Below, piece after piece: positions 46,790-59,262 of a DNA stretch of 64,000 nucleotides. Position 1 is the stretch's first letter; the number at the start of each line of letters is the position of its first letter. The DNA comes from Ganoderma boninense (lineage: Eukaryota; Basidiomycota; Agaricomycetes; Polyporales; Polyporaceae). The notes under the pieces were generated by a model. The model searched no databases. It worked only from the letters and a program-made list of their open reading frames with translations, and was not told the origin of the DNA. A program made the position numbers and the translations under genes. Where the stretch lies: positions 620,001 to 684,000 of the forward strand of contig CM035313.1 of NCBI GenBank assembly GCA_002900995.3, written 5' to 3'.

Positions 46790-47980
46790 TCAAGCTTGCT
46801 TGACCTTGGGCTTAGCCGAGCGGCCGCCCCCAAACACCTTGCGCCGCTGCTTCATCATATGCGTGTACATCACGTACAGTCCTACAATGGAGGTCAGCCC
46901 ACGCAACACATACATTGCAGGCGCGCTTCTGTGTCCATGCCCGTCCCCGCCTCATGTCCAACGCCACACCGGCAAAGGCGCAGGGCGGCAGGGAAGAACA
47001 CAGTAGCACCGAGACCGGGGGGATTCACGTACCTGGCCACCACGTGACGAAGAGAACCTTGCGGACGAGCGCGTGCAGGCCGCCCTGCAGGCCGAGCGAG
47101 AGGACCGGCTCGGGGAGCGTGGCGTACATGAGGAACGCCTCCGAGGACGCGCCGGTCGGGTAGAGGACGTAGAAGAGCGTGTAGCGGAGGAAGAGGAGCG
47201 GGGCGGGCTCGGTGCCGAGGAGCGAGCACGCGTAGAACGAGTACCGCACGACCTCGGTGAGCGACCATGAGAGGACCATGGACGCATATAGCGGGTTCGT
47301 GTGCGTCTCCTGGGTCACACAGTCAGTACGCAGGAAGGCAGGTGGCGGGTCTCAATAGTTGGCGGAAGGGGTGTGGTGGGGACCGGAAACCATGTGCGTT
47401 CGACAAGGAAAAGGAAAAGGAAAAGGAAAAGGGCGAGATGGACGCAGAACGGGGACGCACCTGCGGGAAGAGGTGCGTGATGCCCCAGACGAGGTAGAGC
47501 CTGCTCCCGACCTGGACGAGCGTCGTCCCGAGCGGGCTGCGCACCCACCCGAGCAGCACATGGAGCACCTCCAGCGCCGCGAAGCTCTGCACGAACGCCG
47601 TCTGCGCCCCGACCGCCGCGTACGCCCGCGCGGCGCGCCGGAGGGCGGGCACGAGGACTGCGGGCAGCGCCGCCTCGACCTCGACTTGCGCGGCGCCGGG
47701 GGCGGGCGGGCGGGCGGCGGAGGCGTGCGTGCCGTCGAGGTTGAAGACGGCGTTGGCGGTGATGAGGAGGATGTAGGCCCAGCCGGCGGTGGAGAGGACG
47801 TTGTAGAGGACGAGGTAGTACTTCACGAGGGCCGGCGGACCTGGCAGTGGCGACGCGTGGCGGACGCGTGAGCTGACCGACCGGTGTGAGAGAGATATGG
47901 TCTTTGTGCGACTTACCCTTCCTCTTTTTTGCCTGAGGAGCCTGAGGCGGGGCCTCCTGTATTTCTTCGATCTTGGCCAT
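46790..47980 (-). CDS. PHS1: Very-long-chain 3-hydroxyacyl-CoA dehydratase (PHS1/HACD)
   Basis: Third step of the ER fatty-acid elongation cycle, removing water from 3-hydroxyacyl-CoA. Exon 1 starts MAKIEEIQEAPPQAPQAKKR. Next come KYYLVLYNVLSTAGWAYILL and ITANAVFNL, QTAFVQSFAALEVLHVLLGW and VRSPLGTTLVQVGSRLYLVW. The active-site region is VLSWSLTEVVRYSFYACSLL, LLFLRYTLFYVLYPTGASSE, with the Tyr and the following Glu expected to be catalytic. The last exons read LTSIVGLYVMYTHMMKQRRK and VFGGGRSAKPKVKQA, a Lys-rich end that may serve as ER retrieval. Six hydrophobic segments fit the family. The loop after the second TM carries an Ala/Pro-rich insertion (HASAARPPAPGAAQVEVEAA). An intron holds a ggaaaa microsatellite at about 47405-47431. 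Confidence 0.92.
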
Positions 47981-48442
47981 ACCGTGTCGTGTCGTGAAGG
48001 AGGTCGTCGGTGGCACCGAACAGCGCTCAGCGCTCGATGGGCGGTCAAGCAGGCTGGGCGCTGTTTCGGCCTTCGGGCCCTCTCCGGACCCGGTCGGCAA
48101 TTCTCTGCTCAAACTTTCCCGTGTTCCTGAAGTTGTGGTTGAAGTTCAGATTGGGGGCGATTTTCACGATGATGATACCAACACACCCTCTGAATTCTGA
48201 AGAAATTGTTATGGTACAGCTTGTAGCTACGAGGAGGGGGGAAAGGAAAAGGAGCTCGCATAGCCATACGAGAATAAACAATCGTAAGGATTCGTGGTTT
48301 TGGCCACGCTGAGAGGCATGCCTCGCGCTGCTCGACTGAAAACGCAACGCGGAGGCCAAGAACGGTAGAGCCTGCAACATGCCTCGCAGGGGTTGAACGC
48401 TGTTGAACGTTGAGAGGGTGCCACCACCCATATTCCCGGTTC
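47981..48442. other. Spacer upstream of PHS1
   Basis: 462 bp, holds the PHS1 promoter and the 3' end of the bZIP gene (same strand). Slightly AT-richer at 48150-48300. No gene recognised. Confidence 0.4.
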
Positions 48443-49514
48443 TCACTTCTTATCCCCCTCTCCCAAAGACGAACCCTGCTCTTCTTTCTTCTCAGCATCG
48501 TGCCCGACAGGCGTCTGCTGACCATGCTCCGGCGGGGGTTGCGTAGGTGGTGCGCCGTTCGTGCCATTCACCGCCGTAGCGCCGGGGTCGGGCATCGGGA
48601 CGTTGGCAGTCGGATTGACGGCCATCAGCTGGGCCTGGGCTGCCTGCAGCGCAGCGCGCAAGGTCGCGTTCTCGATCCGAAGCTGATCGACGATCGTCCG
48701 ACACTCTTCCCACCGACGGTTCGCCTCGTCCGCCGACGCGAGCGCCGCGTCGAGCAGCTGCGAACGCGACTCGAGCGTCTTGACATGCCTGCACAGGCGT
48801 GAGCACACACAAAGGGCGCGCATATACGCAGTCAGCACGACGTATGTTCTCTGGGACGATTGGGGTGAGCGGATTACGCACTGATCTCGTCGCTCGCGGA
48901 ACGCGCGCTGGGCCTTCCTGTTCTGCTCGGCTCGTTTACTCTGGCTGAGCGTCCGCCCGGTGGACGTGGTACCCGACCGGGATTGGTCCGGCTGCGGTTG
49001 AGGGGGAGGTCCTCCCGGGTGGCCGGGCGGGGGGCCCCCTGGATGTGGTGGCGGGGGCATGCCTCCCGGGTAAAATCCGCAGGTGGGGGTGGGTACGCGT
49101 AGGGGTGAGGTATTGGATGGCCAGTCATGTGCGGCGGGGGGTGGATGAGCGTGTGCGGGGGTGGGAGCGCATGAGGCTGCATTGTTCCGGGAGGCGGGGG
49201 TGCATCACAGCTGGATTGGGGGGCCCCGGGGGAGGAGGGGGCGCGGAGTCTGTGGGGGCTGTCGCGGGTGACTTGCGCTTCCTAGATGCGCGGGGAGCGG
49301 CCTGGGTTACCGCGGGAGGGTCGTCGCGTAGGCGGAGAGTTTGGAAGGTGCCAGGTGGTTGGGGCTGAGGCGGAGAGTGGTGGAGGGCATTCGGGTCGGC
49401 AGTCGGGGGCTGAGCAGGAGGCTGCTGCTGCTGTGGCTGCTGCTGTTGGGGCGGGGGCTGCTGGTAGGCGGGGGGTGGGTGACCTAACATGGGCAATATG
49501 CGGACGGTAGACAA
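48443..49514 (-). CDS. bZIP transcription factor, Yap/Pap1-like basic region
   Basis: DNA-binding regulator. The N-terminal part is Gln/Pro-rich (HPPPAYQQPPPQQQQPQQQQ). The basic region reads SQSKRAEQNRKAQRAFRERR, where NRKAQRAFR matches the NxxAQxxFR type of Yap-family factors. A 90-nt intron (about 48787-48876) follows RRDQ and leads to HVKTLESRSQLLDAALASAD, RTIVDQLRIENATLRAALQA, the zipper. The tail is acidic/Pro-rich (PPPEHGQQTPVGHDAEKKEE, ending SSLGEGDKK). The N-terminal exon is not one open frame: a Pro-rich reading continues MQPHALPPPHTLIHPPPHMT in another frame, then GFYPGGMPPPPHPGGPPP in the third. Both shifts fall at C runs near 49060 and 49215. Start at 49514 or the internal ATG at 49490 is uncertain. 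Stress-response role is inferred from the Yap-like motif; no Cys-rich domain is seen. Confidence 0.85.
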
Positions 49515-52500
49515 TCGTCGTGTGTATTAGTAAGAAATACTCGCGTGGCGGAGTTCCTTCTCCTCAACACACCGCGCGGCACGTGACTTCTCTCCCTCTC
49601 TCACTCCGTTCCAGTCATGCCGATTCCTTTCCTCAGCCTCCTCCTGCCCTCCTCTTCTCCCCCAGGCTCCTCCTTCTCCACCTTCGTGTCTTCTGCCTTG
49701 GGTGCCGCACACCCTCATTGCACCGCCCACCTTCGCACGTCCGGCAACGTCACTACACTGTCAGACTTACGCAGTAATCCCCGGAGCCTCAACTTTCCAT
49801 GCTCGCCTCATCAATCCTTGTATGACAAAGCATAGTTGTACAATCCCGGCACCATGCGTAATACTACTGTAATACGCCGAACGTGGGCAGCCGAACGGGA
49901 CAGCAGCCGTCGCACCGCTGCTCCCCAGTCGGAACGGCCTGGGATTGCACGGTCGGATATGTCAGTCCGTAAGCATCCACAGCTATCTCCGACAAGCCTT
50001 TCTTTCTTCGCTCAATGTCGTGTACGGAATCCTGCTCTGGATGGGACGGACTCATCTCCGCGTGACCGCGTCGCCCCGATCCCAGAACGCGATTCCGCGA
50101 CTCGTATACCTTCGACCCGCCAGTCGTGTTCCTCCATCGACCGCCCTCCTTTTGTTGATCTTCTTCCAGTGGCGCCTTCGAAGCCATCCACGACCATGTT
50201 GAAGAACTGCAGAACATGGGAGGCACCGATTTCACGGGAAGAGACAAAAAGTGTCCCGGTCCGGACAATTCTCGGTTTTCGGCGGACCTCAGATGCCGAG
50301 GTTGCCGGTCCGGTTCTGTCCATGGCTGAGCCTGGCCTTCTACAACATCCTCGTTATCACAACTCCGTTCAAAACTGGGAGTCGATATCACAACGTGTGG
50401 CGCGACTCGCCAGCATGCTCAACGACTACACGACTGCAAATTGAAGCGGAGGACCGTCCGGGACCAATTGCCACTCGCAGGATTGTGAGCTCAACATGGT
50501 CGCTTCGAGTGCTAGCGGCGTAGCACCTTATGACACACGTCGTTAAGTTGCAAATCCTCAAAGCCCAACTGAGAGTGGTCGGGATTGGTACCTCTTTGCA
50601 CTTTTTGACTGCACGGAGCTCCAGAAGAAACCAGCATTTCGATGGACGCCGATGTGTCGCGTAAGCGCCAACCAGCAACCCACTGGGAGCAGCCGTCGAC
50701 CTCAGTTTCAAGCAAAACAACAACTTATTGATCTGCAGTCTGTCCCATTTCTACCAGCATAATTTACCTAACTCAAAAACTTCCATGAACGGTTTTTGAT
50801 GTCACGGAATGATCGATGTACTTATGTATATATGCGCACTTGAAGTTGGAGGCAAACTTCGGGGAGAAGAAATAGAGTTCGCGAAGCGTGTGTGACTAGG
50901 ATATTTATTGTATGCATTTGTTTGTCCCATGAGAAGTGCATCCAGACTCCGGACCCTGGCCGACGGCGCACGGCAGGCGCGCGGCCTATGGAGCATCGCT
51001 CGCTTCGCTCGTAACCACCACCTGCGGCAGGATAAGAACGGAAGGCGCGAAGTTCGACAACAGAATGTGTTGCCTATGGTTACGGATGACTTGTTCAGAA
51101 AACCGGTAGCTTCGCAAGCAGGCACTGCTGTAGTTGAGGCGTGCGGAGAGACCCAGCCACTGGCCACAGTGGCAGCTGGCTGATTACTCTACGAGTACCA
51201 ACCTTTAACCTTCCGCTGGGTGAGACGCCTAGCTAATGTCTCGTAGACTCGTACCACGATGGAATCGCGGAGACGTCGTCGACCCAGAAGACGGACAGAG
51301 CAGGACAAAAATCAAGTCATCGCATTCGTGTACAGTCGTGATAAGAAATACGGTAACGACGTGACGAGAGAGGGAGAGGGAGAGATCCAGGGCGCGAGCG
51401 CGAGCGGTCCAGCGAAGCGTGGGGGGAGGAGGGGATTGGTCGCAGTCCGTCCAAACGGCTATAAGTATGCAGTATTTTTGCGTGCGCATATACCATACCA
51501 GCCCGAACCGAACCGCGGGGGTCGAGTAGCGAAACGAAACGAAACGAAACGAAGGCAGAAAAAACAGAGCCGAGCCGGAGTCCAAGAGGTGTGCGTATGA
51601 ATAGAAAATATAAAACAAGGAGAATACAAAAGATGAGACACAAGCGCGACGCCCAGCAGTAATAATGGCTAGCACAGGAGGCGGGGGAAGAAAGGCAGCG
51701 ACGAAGATCGAAGGTGGTGGCAAGTCAAAGTCCGGGGGCGTCGGATTATGCGAGGAATAACTGGCGATGGGCGCATTGCGACCGGAGAAGCAGGAAGACG
51801 CTCTGGTCCGACTCGGGAGCCGAGGTAGGGGAGGGGGTATTATCCAATGTGATGACAATGTTGAAAGCCGAGTGGACGAGGGGCCAGCACGCGCGAAGGG
51901 ATAGTGAGCGTGGAGGATGTTTCCGGGGTGCTGTCCGTGTAGGTAAGTAAGGATGGGCCGGGACAAACTTCAAAGCGACAAGGGGGCAGACCGAAGTGCG
52001 GAAGCGAAGCGGGAATAAGACGGGAGCGAAGACGAAGACGAGGACGAAGACGGGCTGCAACCGCCATAAAGAGTCGCAATCAGAGACAGCTACAAGACTG
52101 CATGGAAGACAAGAGAGGAAGGCGAGGTCAGCGGGCAGCCTGGGATTGGAGTGAGAAGAGTAAGTACGAACTTGGATTAGACATGACCTGGCTTTGTTTG
52201 CATGTCCATGGCGGTGAAGGCTGGTGTGGGATAGCGACGATTAGAGAAATTCCGATATCGGCGTGATGCGTGTGGGGAAAGTGTGGGGGATAGACGATGT
52301 ATCATCACAGACGTCTGCAATAGAGGGTTTTTGTTTGGGGGGATGGGAGTTGGGAACTACGGTAGTGTGGGGTAGGAGGCAGTAGCGTGCACCATAATGA
52401 GCATTGCGGGAGAGGATAGGAGAGGATTGTTGCGTGGGTATACGAAAGCTGGATGAGGAAGCGACTGCGTGTGTGCGGACACGAATGGAAGACGAGAACC

Positions 52501-52887
52501 ACAAAACAAGCTGGAGAGGATGAGAGAAGGAGATGCACGAGATTGGGATGCACGGAAGAATGGGTCCTTGGGCCAGATATTGGTAGGAAGATAGGCATAG
52601 ATGATGGATGGTCGGTCCGAACTCCTGGGCGAAGCTGATGGGCGGAACAAGACGGGAGGGAGACCTGGGTGCCAACGCGCGCGCTGTCGCATGCAGTGCA
52701 CGGGCGCGGAGGAACACGTTGAATGCGGACAGATGGGTCTATCGCATCGATGTTCGCACTGACTACGATGAGTGACATAGACAGCATGAGTGCATAGACA
52801 TACATGCGAAGCCAATGCAGATGTGACCATTGAGAGAGATCCCATCTTATGAACAGCAGCCGTCCTCGGCTTCACTCCGGTCCGTGT
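49515..52887. other. 3.4-kb gene-poor stretch
   Basis: Contains many short and a few moderately long ORFs (for example plus 49836-50444 and minus 51229-51966), none starting at a convincing ATG with family features. Short tandem words are present: (gaaac)n at about 51535-51551 and (gaagac)n at about 52023-52052. The 50840-51180 part shows a 90-codon frame (VCPMRSASRLRTLADGARQA...) with no recognised family. Confidence 0.4.
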
Positions 52888-54799
52888 CATAGGCCGCCAT
52901 CAAGCACGCCGCGAACATCATCAACCTGGCCCAAATCAGCGAGGAATGGGCACAGGTCTGTCAGCTCCGTGTCGTGCGGGTCGTTAAACCATGAGGATAC
53001 TGGGACAGCGTTATTCGGGTGGAAGATGTACGATGCAGGCGAGTTGTCGATGATGATAGTATCGGAGATTGGCCGCCCCAGTTGCGAGAGATCCTGGTAC
53101 GGCTTTGTGAGAACGAAAGTTTACCAAAGGTCCTTCGAACACGAGGCGTACCTTGACATAGTTCCCTCTATGGTTGTAGCAGCTTTCTCGGAACAGCCGA
53201 TGGGAAACGACGTGGTGCACATCCAGCTTGTCGAGCACGGGATCGGCATACTGTCGGCGTTCTTGTCATCAGCCAGGCACCCAATCATATCCCGTGAAAC
53301 CAAAACGAACCTTGCTGAGACTCGCCGTGAAGACGACGACCTCGTAAATCTCGCCCATCTTCTTCAGGAAGTTGTCGACGCCCGGCCGCTTGATCACATA
53401 CACATTGTGCCAATGGTACTCGATCTCGACCGGCACAACATAGTCGGCTTGTTGAATTGCCTGTATAGCACCACATCAATCAATATGTGGCCAAGAGCGA
53501 TGCAACCAAGAGCAATACCCGAAATGACGTACCTTGAAGCTGCTGTGCACCAGTGTCTCATCGAGATCGAGCACTAGACACTTGCGCCCTGCATGCTTCG
53601 GGGATATTGGGGGAAGCAGTGGTCTGGGGAGTCCGTCCTGGCGAATGCATGTTGGACGCCCGTCGAGGCGGAAGAACAGGATGACAACGCACCGGTCCTA
53701 TGGGTATCCCTGCGCCGCCCTGCATGATCAGCCTCTCCTCCTCGTCTTCCACCTCGTCTACAGGTGTCCCGTCCTCCAGGTCCTCGTCCTCCGTGAAACT
53801 CGTCGACCCGTCGCTCTCCTCGCCCATTTCCCGTGAGTTTCTTCGCGAGCGATTGTGTATGCTCTCATCCCCCGTCGACCCGGGTGGCTGCACAGCTCCC
53901 GACGTCACGCCTTCCGTCTCCTCCAGCGGTAGCGTCCGAGTCGGGGTGGGGGGGACGATAACGCTCGGGTCCTCAGCTGGTGGAGGGATGTCAATGGGCT
54001 GGAGGGGCGGTGGGATTTCTTGTGCGGACGTAGACGCCTGGGCGTCATCCGGCGTCGACGGTGCACCCCCAGCCGCCTGTTCCTGCGGCTCAGGTGCTGG
54101 TGGCAGCTCCTCCGCCTCCTTCGCCGCCTGCTTCTCCTTCAGGCCGTTCGCTGCCGCCCCGTTCGTCTTTGCCGGGGCGGGCACATGTGGTGCCGGGGCC
54201 AGAGCCTTCTCGTGAAGGTCGATCGGGTGTGCACGGGACGACGGACCTACGCAGGGCACTAGCACCCTGAACAGCTTCGAGAGCAGGTTTCCCTTGGGCC
54301 GAGGCGCATGCGACCCATCCGCGTCCGTGGTCGAGGTGTGTGCGCCGTCCGAGACCGACTTGACGGCGTCCTTGCGGGGCGAGCTCTTGAACGTCTGCGT
54401 GCCCGTCTGCTCGCTCTCGAGCGAAGCCTTCTCCTTGCGGACCGTCCCGTTCTCGTCCGTCTTGTCCTGAGCTGAGGGTATCGACTCTGCTGAACGCACG
54501 GCGGGGGCGGCGGGCGGGGGCGATGACGGAGGGGCCTGCCCTGCGCTGTCTGCGGACTCGGGTGGAGGGGCGGACGGAGAGGGGTGTGGGGAGCTGGCGT
54601 GACCGTTGCCGACGTCTGGGTCGCCTGCGGGGCTGCTCTTTTCGTCTTCGCTGGGTCCCTCTGCAGGCTGGGCACTCGGTGGCTCTGCCGCGACTTCCTT
54701 CCCCTTCGCGGACTGCTGGCGGTGAGCGGGGGAAGACACAGACGCAGCGCGGGGACGTACCTGGGGAGCTGATGTATCTGGAGCGGCTGCAGTGGCCAT
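52888..54799 (-). CDS. Psr1/SCP-type FCP1-homology phosphatase, copy A (intact)
   Basis: HAD-superfamily Ser/Thr phosphatase of the same group as the gene at 22.8 kb. Exon 1 [13 protein letters not shown] joins [20 protein letters not shown] after a short intron, as in the paralogue. A long disordered part follows, with [20 protein letters not shown] (possible membrane-anchoring Cys), [20 protein letters not shown] and [20 protein letters not shown]. The catalytic exon reads [18 protein letters not shown] (DxDxT), then [80 protein letters not shown] and [20 protein letters not shown], ending GVLDGGL. All introns are GT-AG and in phase; 54799 is the best start by analogy with the paralogue. 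The gene's 3' two thirds and its upstream flank are repeated at 61.6-64.0 kb. Confidence 0.9.
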
Positions 54800-55343
54800 G
54801 GGGGTGGGCAGCTCTGCAGGGGACGGGGGTATGGGGGAGAAGGACGAGAGAGACGACGTCGACGGCGACTGGACGCGTTGCACGCTCGCCCGTGGGAATA
54901 TGAGTCCGCTTCTGGCGCCCCATTTGCGCCCCATTGCCTCGTTCCGGGCGGCTCGGGCCTGTCGTGTCTTCATCCACGCCCATTGTGCTCTTTCCACTCG
55001 TCGCCTCCACTGCCTGAGCGCACGGCTACGTGCTCTCGCCATGAGAAGCCCATGTCGCGATGGATGGGTGCCCCGGCTGAGGAGGGCCATCGGCATGACG
55101 GGAACGGAGGGCCGGTTTCTATTCGCTTCCGCCACAGCGCCTATCGCACGACCCCCGCCGTGCCCTCGTCCGCCCTCGTCTGTCTCCCGTCTGTCGACCC
55201 GCGTCCTGGCTTCTCGACTGTCGCGGTCGAGAGGCTGATGCTGACTGCTCTTCGTTTTTGCAGCCTTCCGCCCGCTTGCGCGCGTCGGAGCGCAGCGCCG
55301 ACGCACGCTGCTCCTGCAGCTCGAACCGCTTCCTGCACGGTGC
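52925..55343. repeat. Direct duplication, left copy (A)
   Basis: Near identical to 61582-64000 at a constant offset of about 8,657 bp (8,656 after the indels). It spans most of the phosphatase gene and about 540 bp upstream of its start. Differences are a few substitutions near the left boundary and five single-base indels in homopolymers. The right boundary of the homology lies beyond the window in the other copy. Confidence 0.9.
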
Positions 55344-58290
55344 GCCGCCGCAATTGCAAGTCCTCCATCGACGTCGTCGCCCGTCCGTCTGCATGCCCAA
55401 TGCACGCTCGGCGCAGCTGCCGTCTGCCGCAGCCGTCGTTTTCAGACGCAGACTTCCCCGACTCGTTTTTAAGCTGTAGATAGTAACTGTCCGACGCCGA
55501 CAGAACTCGACGCAGAGCACCGGTCCCCCTCAGCCTCGTCTCCGCCTTCTAAGCCCATGCAAGTACATCGTTTTCCACTCTCTTCGTCGTGCGCACCGGC
55601 CGCGCACCAGGCTGTCGCAGTGTCGGTGCGACCAGTCCAGGCACCGCTGTCCCGCTGTCCCCAGCTCCTTTCCGCTCTCGCAGAGTCTGTATCAGTCCCC
55701 ATTTGCATGCTCCGCCATCTTGCCGCGCCAAAACACGCGATTCAAACTCGAGGTTGCGCTTTACGACCGTTCCACACCCTCCATCTTCGTTGTGCCGGAA
55801 CACTGTAAGATAGTTTTAAATGCCCTGTTCGCGTGTACCTCGTCTCCAAGCTATAGATCGCCTTGTCGCCACCACGGAGTCCATTCAAATCATAGCCCAA
55901 TGCCGTCCCTGACGCGGAACCTTTCGACGAGAGTTCGACGTCGACGTGAAATCGCTCCCGAAAACCACCAAAGCGAACTGGACGGTTTCCTTCTCAGCCA
56001 TTGTATGCACTCGATGTCTCGCCCGGCCTCGGACACCCAGAAATTGAGCATTATCTGCATACGTACATATACTACTTGTGCAAACATCGGATGACGACGA
56101 ATGGCTACAGGATGGATCGAGCTGCAAGATGGATCGACCGCTGAGGAAACACGGATCGCGGTGCAAGAGTAAGTAACTGCGAAACCACCCATCCTCGGGC
56201 GCTTCCATGGTTTCCTTCCGACCACCACCTCCGTATGCGCGCCGGCGGCACATATCCTCGCAAACAACTAGCTCTCGCCAGTCCAGCAATTTACTCGTCA
56301 GTACGAGTCGGTAAATGCAACATTTTTCGTTAGGTAGGTCGACACTGTCAATACCCAGGTAGTTTTCTGCCATTCACCTGCGACCGCGACCTGCTCGCCC
56401 CCGCTCCCGGAGGGCGAGTCTAACTCCTCCGTCGTCTGCTGCATTCCGATGGGAAACCCGCAGCTGGCTCTTCCCCATCAATAGAAGGTGGTGCTTTAAC
56501 GGCACCTTCTCGACTTCGCTCCCGGCCCGCTGGTGGGCCCCGGCGACAACGTGAGTCCTCCGATAGAGTTCTCGCCGTGTGGGTTTGGGAAAGCCACGCT
56601 CCCCTGCGTGCCGTGACGCGGCGGCCAGCCTCCACACGGTCTGTGCAACACCTAAAGCTAAAGAAGTTCTGTCATGTCCTCGAGAGCGCCATCACGCACG
56701 CCTCGTCTTGTACTGCTCGGCTTGAGCAGACAGGCTCCGTGTGTGCAGATGCGGGCAAGATGGGCAACGGACAGCGAGCCCGCTTCTCTCGAGCCTGGTC
56801 AAGACGCGCATTGTGGACACTCTATTCATGCGTTGGAGAAGAAGGAGCACCGGGCTTGCCATCTGTTTAACGGACGCGTCGAACAGCGCTGCCCATATTG
56901 GCTCCGTCGGATTCTTGATCGCTGCAAAGAAACGTAAGCTTCGACATGACATGCACGGTCCTCGCGAACGCTCATTGTTGTCCAGGTAGCAGCCACGTAG
57001 AAGTCCGGGGCCCAGGCCACGAGGTCGTTCTCTGCCGTCCCTGCTCGTCGGTCCCTCAAGCATTCCCCCGAAAGCCTGTGCTCGCGACCGGGCATGTCGA
57101 TCGGTTTCTAAATCGCGGCATCCTCCTGCAACTGAGCCACTAGTATGCACATGGAGCGTTGACTTATTTTCTTGTAAGCACGTTGCCTCAGGGATGCATG
57201 ACGTATTGACAGCCTGTATCATAGACCGACATCTTAGTCGCGGAAGGTCGAGAAGATGCCGGCACGCAATCTCGCCCAGCACGAGCACGCATCTGCAGTG
57301 TCCCCGTTCGTCCCCCACAGCGCCGCTTCCCCTCGCATGAAACACAACGTCCAAGCCTCGATTTCTCGAGTAGCACTCCGCAGCGCCATCGCGGGGGGTT
57401 GCAACTGGCCAAGGTGAGTTTGTCGTTTGTGTTTGGAAGGTGGTCGGCGACCCACTAGTGGGCCACCATGGCGTAACCTTTCCAGCTATTCGGGCTAAGC
57501 CGTCGGACTTCACGCTTGCGACCTGACAGAGCTTCGGACCCTTGGTCCCTTGATTCCCGTTGACTCCGGCTGGAAGGTTCTCCTGCGTCCTCGGATCGAG
57601 CGCGCAAGGCTTCTAGCTGTGTCGCCCCGGGACGTCGGCCGTAATTGCGTGTCCCGCCCGCTGCCCGCCTTGAACGGATTTCCCGTTTGAGCTCGCCGGC
57701 CCCGGGGTCCATGCTCGTCGGTGGGTCGTGCTAACGGCCGGGATGTCGTCCGAGTCGCACGTCTCACATTCTGCGGCCAGGATCGCCCTCTCGGACGGCA
57801 CACCGTGCCCGAGTCTTCGGCATAAGGATGGATGGGGCGAAACCGCGTCTGTATCCATGTACATACTTTCGTGTGGTTCCTTCGATGCGGGCCGGCGAGG
57901 CGTTGCATCCAGGCACCGAGAACGTTTCATACTGACGCGGGCCACACTCTCCCGGAATGTGGGTGCAGACGCCTCTCGCGTACCTCCTCCAGCCCACGAA
58001 AATAGCTCGGTCTTCGGCTCTGCGGCGCGCGTCGAGAGTGCCCCGAGGTCTGTTATTTCTGACCGTGCGTCTTGCCCGACATCAATGAGCTGACTGGGTG
58101 TCGTTAGGGAGACCGTTTGCCTCGCTCATCCTCCGGCCGGTGTCTTCCAACACGTTGTCGGCCGGGCATTCTCCAAGCACGTTTGTCGGCGGCTGCTGGG
58201 ACGGCAGCCCGGTCAGATCTCGCACTCCCGGCCTGAACGCGTCTTCGCCGTCAGCTCCGGGAACGTCCTCGCCCCGTTTTCATTTGTCAT
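54800..58290. other. Gene-poor stretch upstream of phosphatase copy A
   Basis: The first 540 bp are the upstream flank shared with the second copy. Beyond that only short ORFs on both strands, some with intron-like edges, none recognised. A pyrimidine-rich and GC-rich background throughout; ORFs such as the 615-codon frame at 53558-55405 extend into this region only because stop codons are rare. Confidence 0.4.
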
Positions 58291-58295
58291 TCGAC

Positions 58296-58690
58296 AGCGG
58301 TCAGCTTGGCGAACCACGTCCAGGTGGGGTTCGTCTCTGCCCGGCATCGGCTGGTGGTGGAGCAGCGTACAGGTAAGTTGGTGTGCTTTGACGGCGAGTC
58401 GCTCGGAACCGCACACCACCCACAAACCTGGCACGGTACCTGCAGAATGGGCACCTGCGCGACCGCCGTGGACCTGGCGTTCGTCCGAACTGGCGGGCCG
58501 CAAGAGGATGCGTGCGTCTCTGCACCCATCTCATCCTGTAGCCGAGCCTTCTGGGCTGGAAGATTTACGGACGTCCAACGGGTGCTGTGAAGTCGGTCCG
58601 GCCTGCGGCAGCCACCGGACGCAGACTGTTGTGAAGCCACATATCCTCGAGGCCTGGAAGGCGGTCGCATCCGGTGCCGATTCGGGCGGG
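58296..58690. repeat. Degenerate tandem repeat, unit 1
   Basis: Shares ordered blocks with the following unit: gagcagcgtacaggtaag at 58360, gtccgaactggcgggccg near 58484, gtgctgtgaagtcgg near 58580 and gcggtcgc near 58664. Blocks are separated by diverged sequence. Confidence 0.55.
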
Positions 58691-58839
58691 ATAACATGGG
58701 AGGAGGCTAAGTCCCCGTCTACTATTTATAGGTGCGGTGCAGGGATGGTGTGCCCCGCAAGGTGTGTTTTGCCATGCCCCTCCAGAGTCGACGGCCGGGA
58801 CATACATGGTCTTATAGGCAGATAGGTCCGGGGACAGCG

Positions 58840-59262
58840 GCGCCGACGTCCAGCTCCGCGGGATACGCTAGCAAGGCGCTTCTGATTTTTATGTTGCGTG
58901 TTGTATCTTGACAGCAGAGCAGCGTGCTCGTAAGCTGATGGGTTCTGACAGGCCCTGGCTGAGTCTCCGCAGGGCGGGGAGGAGCGGTTCGTGGCAATCG
59001 CCGTGCCCTCTTCGCCGTGGAAAATGGTTACGAGAAGACTGCCCGCCGCACGAACGGAATATCAGGTCTTGCGGCCGTGGACTGGACTCGGCGGGCGTCC
59101 GTACAGGCGGGCCGTGACGGAGGCGAACAGGTCTAGCAATGTGTCTCCGCGCTCACCTCATCGGACTTCTCGCCCTGCCTTCTGCCATCTAAGGGGTGCC
59201 GTGAACTCGGATCGCAATCAGACTATTCTCAAGCCACTGCACAGCGCGGTCGCCTGGAAACC
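58840..59262. repeat. Degenerate tandem repeat, unit 2
   Basis: Matching blocks in the same order: gagcagcgtgctcgtaag at 58917, gtccgtacaggcgggccg near 59098, gtgccgtgaactcgg near 59196 and gcggtcgc near 59245. Spacing relative to unit 1 drifts from 557 to about 615 bp, so the repeat has expanded by indels. Confidence 0.55.

Noticed and set aside
49836..50444. 202-codon plus-strand ORF
   Set aside because: Starts at TTG; no domain. Could be a lineage-specific gene but the sequence gives no support.
51229..51966. 245-codon minus-strand ORF
   Set aside because: Low-complexity and His/Ser/Pro-rich, rests on microsatellite sequence; no start or domain.
51532..52052. Short direct repeats (gaaac)n and (gaagac)n as a possible CRISPR-like array
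   Set aside because: Perfect microsatellites without spacers, in a eukaryotic genome; CRISPR does not apply.
53558..55405. Reading copy A phosphatase as a 615-codon single-exon start at 55405
   Set aside because: The part upstream of 54799 is Arg/Ala-rich and without conservation; the paralogue at 22.8 kb shows that the gene starts with a short MANS/MATA exon.
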